A stretch of 64,000 nucleotides of DNA from Ectobacillus ponti (GTDB lineage Bacteria > Bacillota > Bacilli > Bacillales > Bacillaceae_G). Positions within the stretch are counted from its first letter, which is position 1. Each line of letters opens with the position of its first letter. The notes below the pieces were generated by a model. It searched no databases, was not told the origin of the DNA, and was given only the letters and a program-made list of their open reading frames with translations. The position numbers and the translations under genes are program-made. Where the stretch lies: assembly GCF_024294785.1 (NCBI RefSeq), contig NZ_JANCLT010000009.1, positions 102,263 through 166,262 of the forward strand, given 5' to 3'. Below, in pieces: positions 1 to 7,580 of this stretch.

Positions 1-126
1 CCGAATGATGCGAAATGTCCAACAGCAGCAAGCTTTGCGAAAAAGGCCAATGGAAAGGAACAGCTGGCGCACAAGGCAGCAGCTTCCTCTCGAATCGTAA
101 GAAAAATCGGATTGTTACAGCCTTGA
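1..126 (+). CDS. 3' end of an unidentified reading frame
   Basis: The first 41 codons of frame 1 are open and end at a TGA at 124-126. The translated tail is Lys/Ala rich and matches no family I recognise. A second frame is also open until 98-100, so the coding assignment is weak. It may be the end of a gene starting before the window or simply intergenic DNA. Confidence 0.2.
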   Translation, partial: PNDAKCPTAASFAKKANGKEQLAHKAAASSRIVRKIGLLQP

Positions 127-171
127 TTCTGTAATAAAATGGTTGTAATTCTTGTATTTGGACGAAAAATC

Positions 172-525
172 ATGGAGCAGAGAAGTGCTTGGATTATCTT
201 TGTGGCCTTGCTCATGTTGTCGGGTGCCATCATTTGGAACGGCCAGTCGGGAAAGCTTGTGGAGGCTAAACCAACAGCCGCCAAGGTTGAGGAACAGGGG
301 GCGTCAAAGGATGTGCTGAGTTTTTCGGAGGCGGCAAAGTATTTGCAGGTATCAGAGGAGTACCTTCAGTTTATGATTGACCGGGAGGAGGATGCATTGA
401 AGAAAACAGGTGCATTTGTCGGCATGAGGCTCCCTTACATAAAAATTGGAAAGAAATACGTATTCAGCAGGGACTCCTTAAAACTTTGGTTGGCTGAGGC
501 TGCCAAGGAGAATAAAGCATATTAA
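172..525 (+). CDS. Membrane-anchored protein with excisionase-like HTH domain
   Basis: A protein of about 117 residues with one N-terminal hydrophobic segment (roughly residues 5-23 from the ATG at 172), a short polar linker, then a compact C-terminal domain. The run LSFSEAAKYLQVS, followed by a basic stretch and LPYIKIGKKYVFSRDSLKLW, is the layout of the helix-turn-helix 17/excisionase (Xis, MerR-like) fold: helix-turn-helix, then a wing ending in a Trp helix. An ATG at 139 is in frame but has no ribosome site, so the ATG at 172 is preferred although its own site is also weak. Tying an excisionase-like domain to a membrane anchor is seen in other Bacilli proteins of unknown role; DNA binding is inferred, not shown. 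Confidence 0.6.
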   Translation: MEQRSAWIIFVALLMLSGAIIWNGQSGKLVEAKPTAAKVEEQGASKDVLSFSEAAKYLQVSEEYLQFMIDREEDALKKTGAFVGMRLPYIKIGKKYVFSRDSLKLWLAEAAKENKAY

Positions 526-821
526 ATGGCGGCAGATAAAAAATAGAATAATAGTAGCTGTATAGTCTGCGACTGCTATCAGTCTTGTGCTTGGGTGAAT
601 GGCTTTACTTGTTTCTGTTTTTATAAGGTTGCGTTCAGATCCCATAAGCAGGATATACTGGGCCACTTGTTATTTTGGCGGATCCTGAGACGAAAAAGGT
701 TTTGCGTGATGAATAGGCAATTCCAATCGCTGCAGATGATTTTCATTTATGTAGCGCTACAATAATTATATTGATATAATTAAATGACGTTATCTGAAAA
801 TAGAAAATAGGGGGACACAAT
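526..821. other. Intergenic stretch with a 10-bp palindrome
   Basis: No convincing gene is visible. The perfect palindrome GTAGCGCTAC lies at 751-760, directly before AT-rich DNA (761-785) that could hold the promoter of the FAD dehydrogenase gene. It could be an operator, but no regulator gene is adjacent to support this. Confidence 0.3.
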
Positions 822-2471
822 GTGGATTTTGACGCGATAGTAGTGGGCGCCGGGCTTGCTGGTTTAACAGCAACAGCCGAAATAGCCGATGCCGGCAAAC
901 AGGTGCTGCTTTTGGACCAAGAGCCGGAAGCCTCCATGGGCGGACAGGCTTGGTGGTCCTTCGGCGGCTTGTTTATGGTCGATTCACCGGAGCAGCGCCG
1001 GATGGGGATAAAGGATTCCAAAGAGCTGGCATGGCAGGACTGGCTGGGCACGGCCGGGTTCGACCGGGAAGATGACGAGGATGATTGGGCAAGAAAATGG
1101 GCCGAAGCGTATGTCGATTTCGCTGCAGGTGAAAAGCGTTCCTGGCTGTATGAGATGGGTGTCCGCTTCTTTCCGGTCGTAGGCTGGGCGGAGCGCGGCG
1201 GGTATCTTGCCGACGGGCATGGAAACTCTGTGCCCCGCTTCCATATTGTCTGGGGAACCGGTCCCGGTCTTGTTGCCCCGTTTGAGCGCCGGGTTCGTAA
1301 ACACATGAAAAACGGATTGGTCAAGTTTCTGCCGCGCCACCGGGTAGATCAGCTTATCACAAGCAATGGTGCGGTTGTCGGGGTCAGCGGCTCCGTTCTG
1401 GTCCCAAGTTCGGCAGCCCGCGGGGAGGACAGCAGCCGGGAAGTGATTGGCGGCTTTGCATATCGTGCACCGGCGGTATTGGTATCGAGCGGCGGTATCG
1501 GCGGCAACCTTGACTTGGTGCGGCAAAATTGGCCAAGCCGGCTGGGTGAGCCTCCGAAGCACATGGTTACCGGTGTGCCGGCCCACGTTGACGGCAGGAT
1601 GCTGGCCATCACAGAGGAAGCGGGCGGCCGAATTGTAAACCGTGACCGGATGTGGCACTACACGGAGGGGCTGAAAAACTGGAATCCGATTTGGAGCAAC
1701 CATGGAATACGGATTCTTCCCGGACCATCCTCACTTTGGCTGGATGCCACAGGCAAGCGGTTTCAGGCTCCGAATTTCCCGGGCTTTGACACATTGGGCA
1801 CCCTGGATGCCATCAAAAAGACTGGATATGATTATTCCTGGTTCATCCTGACACAGAAGATCATTGAAAAGGAATTTGCCCTTTCCGGGTCGGAGCAGAA
1901 TCCGGATTTGACAGGAAAGAGCATTCGTCAAGTATTGGGAAGAGCATTGCCCGGTGCCTCAGCCCCTATCAAAGCTTTTATGGACAAAGGCGAGGATTTT
2001 GTGATTGCCGATAACCTGGCTGACCTTGTGAAGGGTATGAATGCACTAACCGGTGAAAATCTGTTGAACCTGTCCGATATGGAACGGCAAATACAGGCAA
2101 GAGACCGTGAAATCGACAATACTTTTACGAAGGACCTTCAGATTACGTCTATACGCGGGGCCCGCAATTACCTGGGCGACAAATTGATCCGAGTGGCTCC
2201 TCTGCATAAAATACTGGATCCGAAAAATGGGCCGCTGATTGCTGTCCGCCTGAACCTGCTAAGCCGCAAAACCTTGGGGGGACTGCAAACCGACTTGTCG
2301 GGCAGAGTCCTGAATGCTGCAGGGAACCCGGTTCCCGGACTGTACGCAGCCGGTGAAGTTTCCGGATTCGGCGGCGGCGGGATGCATGGATACCGCTCAC
2401 TCGAAGGGACTTTTGTGGGCGGCTGCCTCTTTACAGGACGTGTGGCCGGCAGGGCGATAGCTGCCGAATAG
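822..2471 (+). CDS. FAD-binding dehydrogenase (fumarate reductase/KsdD-like)
   Basis: A 549-residue flavoprotein. The N-terminus carries the dinucleotide-binding motif GAGLAGL in a Rossmann beta-alpha-beta unit, followed by an acidic LLLDQEPEAS end of strand 2 and a GGQAWWSFGG segment. The C-terminus has the second FAD-contacting region GLYAAGEVSGFGGGG and a YRSLEGTFVGGCL helix, as in flavin dehydrogenases of the fumarate reductase/3-ketosteroid dehydrogenase superfamily. Length fits the bacterial group annotated simply as FAD-binding dehydrogenase, whose substrate is generally unknown. The start is GTG at 822, eight bases after AGGGGG. It appears to be a single-gene unit. Steroid dehydrogenation should not be assumed. 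Confidence 0.85.
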   Translation: MDFDAIVVGAGLAGLTATAEIADAGKQVLLLDQEPEASMGGQAWWSFGGLFMVDSPEQRRMGIKDSKELAWQDWLGTAGFDREDDEDDWARKWAEAYVDFAAGEKRSWLYEMGVRFFPVVGWAERGGYLADGHGNSVPRFHIVWGTGPGLVAPFERRVRKHMKNGLVKFLPRHRVDQLITSNGAVVGVSGSVLVPSSAARGEDSSREVIGGFAYRAPAVLVSSGGIGGNLDLVRQNWPSRLGEPPKHMVTGVPAHVDGRMLAITEEAGGRIVNRDRMWHYTEGLKNWNPIWSNHGIRILPGPSSLWLDATGKRFQAPNFPGFDTLGTLDAIKKTGYDYSWFILTQKIIEKEFALSGSEQNPDLTGKSIRQVLGRALPGASAPIKAFMDKGEDFVIADNLADLVKGMNALTGENLLNLSDMERQIQARDREIDNTFTKDLQITSIRGARNYLGDKLIRVAPLHKILDPKNGPLIAVRLNLLSRKTLGGLQTDLSGRVLNAAGNPVPGLYAAGEVSGFGGGGMHGYRSLEGTFVGGCLFTGRVAGRAIAAE

Positions 2472-2658
2472 TGCTGTTGGTGCTCCTTTTCGCATACAAG
2501 GGAGAATGAACGAAGAGGGGTGCCGACGGTCATCAACCTAACCAAAATAAACTGTCCCAAGCCGGTAAAAGTGGGCGGTTTCTGCAAAATTTTCGCTTTG
2601 GGGGTACGATTAAATTCTTAGACGGACAGAACCCTTCCTGCAGCTGCACGGAGCATCC

Positions 2659-2859
2659 ATGGTCAGCCTGCTCTATTTCATTTTCGGCGGATTCGTTTCT
2701 GGTGGATTGACATATACCTCAATGAAAGAAGTGGGGAGCCGTTTAAAAAATACAATGTACGATTCTTTAAACGATTCAACAGAGGAATTGCAAAAGGATT
2801 TGGAGGAAATCAAGAAAGAAATGCCTGACGTAATTGATGTAGCATTTGAAAAGGTATAG
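2659..2859 (+). CDS. Small hypothetical membrane-anchored acidic protein
   Basis: A 66-residue reading frame with a Gly-rich hydrophobic N-terminus (LLYFIFGGFVSGGLTY), then a charged, probably helical tail rich in Glu, Lys and Asp. The ATG is preceded by GGAG at short distance. The amphipathic tail and residue choice are protein-like, which is why it is kept. No family is recognised, and there is no partner gene. Confidence 0.4.
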   Translation: MVSLLYFIFGGFVSGGLTYTSMKEVGSRLKNTMYDSLNDSTEELQKDLEEIKKEMPDVIDVAFEKV

Positions 2860-3148
2860 AATTAACTTTCAGTTAAATCCCCCCAGGGAGCGTAAATATT
2901 TTTGTGTAAATGGTTTTCCAACTATATGATGAGACACGGCATGACTGGGAGAGGGGGACATGATAGGCCGGTGTGCCGGGCGCTGCCTTGCCTTTTCAAA
3001 GGTAGCGCTCAAGCAATGGGCATCATGCCCGAGAGACTCCCTGTCAAGCCGGACTAGCCAAACATCACCAAATATTATCAACTATTCAGATACAACCGTC
3101 CCCATTGGATTCCGTCCTATTTCCACATTTTCTAATAAACATAAACTA

Positions 3149-4033
3149 TCAAGAAACCCCTACCTTCATAAGCATACCATCAAGAGGACGATCCATTTGT
3201 GCTTCCAACCACTTAGCTGTTTCTATTAATGCTTTCAAGTTGACATCCACTGCAACGCCCATCTGCAGAAACATATTCACCATATCCTCTGTACACACAT
3301 TCCCCACAGCCTTAGGTGCGAACGGACAGCCCCCAAGCCCTGCAATGGAAGAATCAAAGCGTCTAACACCCGCCTGATATCCAGCTAACGTATTGGCCAA
3401 ACCCAGTCCCCGAGTGTTATGGAAGTGTAAGCCCAATTTGCACGAAGAGCCAAACGTGTTCATGAAAGTTTGTACGATTTCTATAACTTGTGCAGGATTC
3501 GCCATTCCGGTTGTATCAGCCAAGGTAATCTCTTCAGCACCTGCTGTTAGGAATGCTTCTGCTACCCGCAGCAAGCGCTCAACGGGAACTTTGCCCCCAT
3601 AGGGACAGCCAAAGGCTGTTCCGAGAATGCCAACACTCTTTTTTCCCGCATGCATTCCATCTCGTATGACTTCAACAAGTTCAGAAACGGATTGGTCAAC
3701 GGTTCTTCTTGCGTTTCTCATATTGAATGCATCACTTGTAGCGGTTACAACATGGATGGTATCAACTTGTGTGTGGGCAGCTCTCTCCATTCCCGAACGG
3801 CTTAGAACAAGCCCCGCGTAGGAAACGGCCTCTCGTTTGGGGAGCCGGGCCATGACTTCTTCCGCATCCGCCATTTGTGGAATGACTTTAGGATTTACAA
3901 AAGAAACTGCCTCAATCTTTTGAATACCGGCTTCTATCAACTTTAGAATGAGATTTACTTTTGTGTCAGTTGAAATCTGTTGTTTCTCATTTTGCAAGCC
4001 ATCCCTTGGACCCACTTCACAAATATGAATCAT
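3149..4033 (-). CDS. HMG-CoA lyase-like enzyme (DRE-TIM metallolyase)
   Basis: A 294-residue TIM-barrel lyase. EVGPRDGLQNEK at the N-terminus supplies the catalytic Arg-Asp pair, LGLHFHNTRG the metal-binding His-x-His, and GLGGCPFAPKAVGN the Cys loop typical of 3-hydroxy-3-methylglutaryl-CoA lyase, which splits HMG-CoA into acetyl-CoA and acetoacetate. Its start overlaps the stop of the GntR gene by 4 bp (ATGA), so the two are co-transcribed. The neighbours do not include leucine-degradation genes; instead hydantoinase/oxoprolinase, amidase and CoA-transferase genes stand on the other side of the shared control region. The physiological substrate is therefore probably a 3-hydroxy-acyl-CoA produced by that pathway, not necessarily HMG-CoA. 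Confidence 0.88.
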   Translation of the reverse strand: MIHICEVGPRDGLQNEKQQISTDTKVNLILKLIEAGIQKIEAVSFVNPKVIPQMADAEEVMARLPKREAVSYAGLVLSRSGMERAAHTQVDTIHVVTATSDAFNMRNARRTVDQSVSELVEVIRDGMHAGKKSVGILGTAFGCPYGGKVPVERLLRVAEAFLTAGAEEITLADTTGMANPAQVIEIVQTFMNTFGSSCKLGLHFHNTRGLGLANTLAGYQAGVRRFDSSIAGLGGCPFAPKAVGNVCTEDMVNMFLQMGVAVDVNLKALIETAKWLEAQMDRPLDGMLMKVGVS

Positions 4034-4698
4034 ACAAATTCCCTCTTTTCCATCCGATTTTGTATTTCCTCCAAATGGTCGAGTACATGGTCTCTGGCCT
4101 GGTATACGTGTTCTTGCATCACAATCTTGGCTCGTTCGGCATCTTGACGCTCAATGGCTGTAACCATTGTCTCATGCGCCTGCAAGGAAGCTTGGATTTG
4201 CCCTAAATCATACCAGTAGAAGGAGTGGAACATCAGCGGCAGCATTACTACTTTAGAAATATGGAATCGCAGGTGCTCATTTTGGGAAGCTGTAATCACA
4301 GCTTCATGGAAGAGCTGATTGATTTTCATTACTTCGTGAATGGTGTGAAGATCTAAGGAAGACTCCTTTTGTAGGGCTTCCTTATAACGAAGGTTTGCTG
4401 CACGCATGCTTGCAATGTCATCCACTGAACGATAGACAGCGGCCTGGCTAGCAGCGTAGCTTTCTAACAATGCCCGCAGGTTGTAGATTTGTTGAATGTC
4501 CTCTCTCGTAAAAGAGCGAACAGACACCCCTTTCTTTAATGCTGTAACCAGCCCATCGTGCTCTAACTGCTTAAGGGCCTCCCGGATTGGCGTTCGACTG
4601 ACATGGAACTCACTTGCCAGCATCTCTTCTGTTAACCTCTTTCCGGGTTCAAACGTACCAGTAATGATTGCATTTTTAATAGCTTCATATAAATCCAT
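4030..4698 (-). CDS. GntR-family regulator, FadR/FCD subfamily
   Basis: A 222-residue transcription factor. Residues about 1-70 form the GntR winged helix (GTFEPGKRLTEEMLASEF, then VSRTPIREALKQLEHDGLV, the hallmark recognition helix). The rest is an all-helical FCD ligand domain with conserved metal-site-type histidines (FHEAVI, HETMVTAI, MQEHV). The ATG at 4698 follows AGAGGTGAC. A perfect 14-bp palindrome lies 16 bp upstream of the start and a related site lies in the opposing promoter, so it probably represses both itself with the lyase gene and the amidase-hyuAB operon until a pathway acid or acyl-CoA is present. Confidence 0.9.
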   Translation of the reverse strand: MDLYEAIKNAIITGTFEPGKRLTEEMLASEFHVSRTPIREALKQLEHDGLVTALKKGVSVRSFTREDIQQIYNLRALLESYAASQAAVYRSVDDIASMRAANLRYKEALQKESSLDLHTIHEVMKINQLFHEAVITASQNEHLRFHISKVVMLPLMFHSFYWYDLGQIQASLQAHETMVTAIERQDAERAKIVMQEHVYQARDHVLDHLEEIQNRMEKREFV

Positions 4699-4713
4699 AT
4701 GTCACCTCTATAA

Positions 4714-4727
4714 CATTGTATACAATG
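4714..4727. promoter_or_regulatory. Operator palindrome CATTGTATACAATG (GntR site 1)
   Basis: A perfect 14-bp inverted repeat centred on GTATAC, just upstream of the GntR gene and within its presumed promoter. Short palindromes centred on a TA-rich core, NTTGTATACAAN in type, are common for FCD-class GntR proteins. A half-match, CATTGTA, recurs at 4812-4818. Confidence 0.65.
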
Positions 4728-4826
4728 GTGCCTTTCTACAGAAATATTCCATGATTGCAAAATTAAAACGATGACTGATAAATAAGGGATTTACCCATAT
4801 TTCTCTATATCCATTGTAAAAAAATA

Positions 4827-4856
4827 TTGACTCTTTGTATACAGTAATGATATATT
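4827..4856 (+). promoter_or_regulatory. Promoter of the amidase-hyuAB operon with operator in the spacer (GntR site 2)
   Basis: TTGACT at 4827-4832 and TATATT at 4851-4856 are 18 bp apart. The spacer contains TTTGTATACAGTA (4834-4846), which shares the TTGTATACA core of site 1. A repressor bound here would block RNA polymerase directly. Confidence 0.6.
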
Positions 4857-4897
4857 TTTTTACAGAATTATCAGAATATTAAGGAGGGTGGTGTGCG

Positions 4898-5524
4898 ATG
4901 AAACAGGATGTGTTTGAAGGTTTTGGGTCGGCAGTGGGACCCGGGGTGCGACCTGCCATCATTGTGGTAGATTTTATCCACGGATTTACAGATCCCGATT
5001 GTCTGCTTGGGTCTAACATGGACAAGGAGATTGCCGCTACGAAAGAACTGTTAGATATTGCAAGAGAAAAAGGGATTCTCATTGTTTTCACCACAGTCGT
5101 GTATGAGACTCACTATAAGGATGGGGGACACTTTATTAAGAAAATCCCAGCTCTTAAGGCTTTGACTGCAGAGAGTGAATGGGTAAAAGTGGACAAGAGA
5201 CTCACAAGAAACGCAGACACAGAACCTTTAGTGATTAAGAAATATGCAAGCTCCTTCTTCGGCACTTCACTTTCCTCCATGCTGACAGCTGAGAAAATCG
5301 ACACGGTAATCCTTGCAGGCTGCACAACATCAGGCTGTGTCCGGGCCACAGCTGTTGACGCGCTTCAACATGGCTATCGTGTCATCATCCCTGAAGAGTG
5401 TGTTGGCGACCGCTCTTCACAAGCACATCAAGCAAACTTGTATGATATTCAAACAAAATACGGGGATGTCGTAACGCTTGAAACTGTAAAAACCTATTTG
5501 AAAGGGGAATTTGTTCATGTTTAG
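4898..5524 (+). CDS. Isochorismatase-superfamily hydrolase, N-carbamoylsarcosine amidase-like
   Basis: A 208-residue cysteine hydrolase. VVDFIHGFTDP supplies the catalytic Asp, a Lys lies in the middle of the chain, and AGCTTSGCVRATAVDAL carries the nucleophilic Cys after the cis-peptide turn. The surroundings GxGxRPAIIVVDF, CVRATAVDALQHGY and PEECVGDRS resemble N-carbamoylsarcosine amidase and maleamate amidase more than true isochorismatase. These enzymes hydrolyse C-N bonds of carbamoyl or amide groups and release ammonia. The ATG follows AAGGAGGGTGG. It overlaps hyuA by 8 bp, and placing an amidase directly before an ATP-dependent ring-opening enzyme suggests it works on the ring-opened product. 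Confidence 0.85.
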   Translation: MKQDVFEGFGSAVGPGVRPAIIVVDFIHGFTDPDCLLGSNMDKEIAATKELLDIAREKGILIVFTTVVYETHYKDGGHFIKKIPALKALTAESEWVKVDKRLTRNADTEPLVIKKYASSFFGTSLSSMLTAEKIDTVILAGCTTSGCVRATAVDALQHGYRVIIPEECVGDRSSQAHQANLYDIQTKYGDVVTLETVKTYLKGEFVHV

Positions 5525-7580
5525 GGTTGCTGTTGACGTAGGAGGAACCTTCACTGATATCGTGCTGCAAGATGAAGCGACGGGCCAGATTTATGGCACA
5601 AAAACACCGTCTACTCCATCAGACCAGTCTATTGGCCTGATGAATGGAATTGAGAAGATTTGTAAGGAAACAGGAATAGACATGGGTGAGCTCCGTTCCA
5701 TTATTCACGGGACAACAGTGGCAACCAATGCTGTATTAGAAGGGAAAGGGGCCAAGGTTGGTTTAATTACAACGATGGGCTTTGAACAAATTCTCCATGT
5801 GGCGCGTTCCTGGACACCGGCTCCTGTAAGTGCCTGGATGGGGTTCCTGAAACCAGACCCATTAGCAGACCTGGTGCTCACCCGGGGAGTGAAGGAACGA
5901 ATTGCATCAAACGGGGAAGTTCTAGTACCCATTGACATTGTAGATGTAAAAGAGAAAATCCAAGATTTATACGCAAAAGGCGTAGATAGCCTGACCATTA
6001 GCTTGATCAACTCCTATGCCAATCCTCAACATGAGAAGTTGATTCAAGACATTGCTGAATCAATCAATCCAACAATCCCTGTCACCATCTCCTACGATAT
6101 CCTTCCTGAATTCAGAGAATATGAAAGAACCCTAACAACCGTAATGAACTCCTATGTCCGTCCATCCATGCAAAGGTATCTCCGTAACATTGAAAATAAG
6201 CTCCAAGATCAGAATTTAGATAAAAGAGTCAGTATTGTACGGTCTGACGGCGGACTGATGAGCATTCCAGCTGCAGCTGCGCGTCCTGTTCATACCATGC
6301 TGTCAGGTCCTTCAGGCGGTGTCACGGCCTCCGCGATGATTGGTGTCCAAACAGGCTATCGGAATGTCATTTCATTTGATATTGGCGGCACTTCTACTGA
6401 CGTCGCACTGACTTATGATGGCAAACCACGGGTGTCAAGGGAAACCAAGGTAGGCGTGTTCCCGGTAAAAGCCCCTTCACTAGAAGTCGTAAGTATCGGG
6501 GCAGGCGGCGGTTCCATCGCTCATGTTCCTTTAACCGGTGCGTTGCGGGTAGGGCCACAAAGTGCAGGTGCTGAACCAGGTCCGGCTTGCTACGGCAAAG
6601 GTGGGACAGAACCAACAGTAACAGATGCCAACGTCGTGCTCGGCTACTTGCCTCCAAACCTCGTCGGCGGGGAAATGCAGTTGGATGTGGAGGCAGCGAA
6701 GGAAGCAGTTAGAACAATAGCTGATAAGCTGGATACGGACATTTACCGGGCTGCCAAGGGAATCTACGACATTGTAAATGAGAATATGTACGGTGCAATT
6801 CGCGTCGTATCTGTCGAAAAAGGATATGACCCGCGTGAGTTCTCGCTTCTCGCACTCGGTGGAGCAGGTCCATTACACGGCAACGCGCTTGGCAGTCTTT
6901 CCGGCAGCTTCCCGGTTATCGTTCCACAAACCCCGGGCGTTCTGTCAGCTCTTGGATTTTTACAATCAGATATCCGGAATGAGTTTTCCAAAACCTTTAT
7001 CCGGGTACTGTCACAAATTACAGAATCTGATATTACAGAGGAACTGCAGGCTTTAGGTGCAGAGTGTATTTCATGGTTGGAGCAGGAATCCGTAGAGAAG
7101 TCACAGAGCATAGTGAAATATGAAGTAGACGTGCGATACTTCCGTCAGGGCTTCGAGATTCCAATCGAAATCACACTTGCTGATGTAGCTCAACAGGGGC
7201 TGAACTTGCTGAAGGACCGTTTCGATGCAATTCATCAGCAAATATACGGCTTTACCATGGATACGGAGCTTGAAATTGTCAATGTGCGGGCCGTAGCAAT
7301 TGGACAGGTCATGTCGCCTGAGCTGCCAATTAGCGAGCCGGGATCGGAAGATGCTTCCCATGCCATCGTGGATGCAGAGCATCAGGCGTACTTCGACGGG
7401 GCGTTTCAAAAGACTCCGATTTACGACAGAAAGCTGCTGCAGCCTAATAACCGGATTGCAGGTCCGGCGATTGTGGTGCAGAAAGATACAACAACACTTG
7501 TGCAGCCGGGGTTTTATGCAGAGGTTGACCAGTATATGAATCTGTTAATTCACAGGAGGGATCGGAATGAAGAAAATTGA
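5517..7580 (+). CDS. hyuA: Hydantoinase/oxoprolinase ATP-binding subunit A
   Basis: A protein of about 687 residues with the ASKHA-type ATPase signatures VDVGGTFTD at the N-terminus and SFDIGGTSTD mid-chain, plus GAGGGSIA. In N-methylhydantoinase, 5-oxoprolinase and the acetone carboxylases this subunit uses ATP to activate an amide or carbonyl. The ATG at 5517 is chosen because AAAGGGG sits 9 bp upstream; an in-frame TTG at 5511 is too close to it. It overlaps the amidase gene and is followed by hyuB with a 14-bp overlap, so translation is coupled. The third acetone-carboxylase subunit is absent, which favours a cyclic amide, ureide or imide substrate. Confidence 0.9.
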   Translation: MFRVAVDVGGTFTDIVLQDEATGQIYGTKTPSTPSDQSIGLMNGIEKICKETGIDMGELRSIIHGTTVATNAVLEGKGAKVGLITTMGFEQILHVARSWTPAPVSAWMGFLKPDPLADLVLTRGVKERIASNGEVLVPIDIVDVKEKIQDLYAKGVDSLTISLINSYANPQHEKLIQDIAESINPTIPVTISYDILPEFREYERTLTTVMNSYVRPSMQRYLRNIENKLQDQNLDKRVSIVRSDGGLMSIPAAAARPVHTMLSGPSGGVTASAMIGVQTGYRNVISFDIGGTSTDVALTYDGKPRVSRETKVGVFPVKAPSLEVVSIGAGGGSIAHVPLTGALRVGPQSAGAEPGPACYGKGGTEPTVTDANVVLGYLPPNLVGGEMQLDVEAAKEAVRTIADKLDTDIYRAAKGIYDIVNENMYGAIRVVSVEKGYDPREFSLLALGGAGPLHGNALGSLSGSFPVIVPQTPGVLSALGFLQSDIRNEFSKTFIRVLSQITESDITEELQALGAECISWLEQESVEKSQSIVKYEVDVRYFRQGFEIPIEITLADVAQQGLNLLKDRFDAIHQQIYGFTMDTELEIVNVRAVAIGQVMSPELPISEPGSEDASHAIVDAEHQAYFDGAFQKTPIYDRKLLQPNNRIAGPAIVVQKDTTTLVQPGFYAEVDQYMNLLIHRRDRNEEN

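Noticed and set aside
2869-3081. A 70-codon minus-strand frame between the small protein and the lyase gene
   Set aside because: No ribosome site, many rare-type residues and no homology I recognise; a plus-strand frame from 2960 with a good ribosome site was also dropped because its residues are not protein-like.
3149-4033. Assigning leucine or isovalerate degradation to the HMG-CoA-lyase-like gene
   Set aside because: No isovaleryl-CoA dehydrogenase, methylcrotonyl-CoA carboxylase or enoyl-CoA hydratase genes are adjacent; the neighbours point to another substrate.
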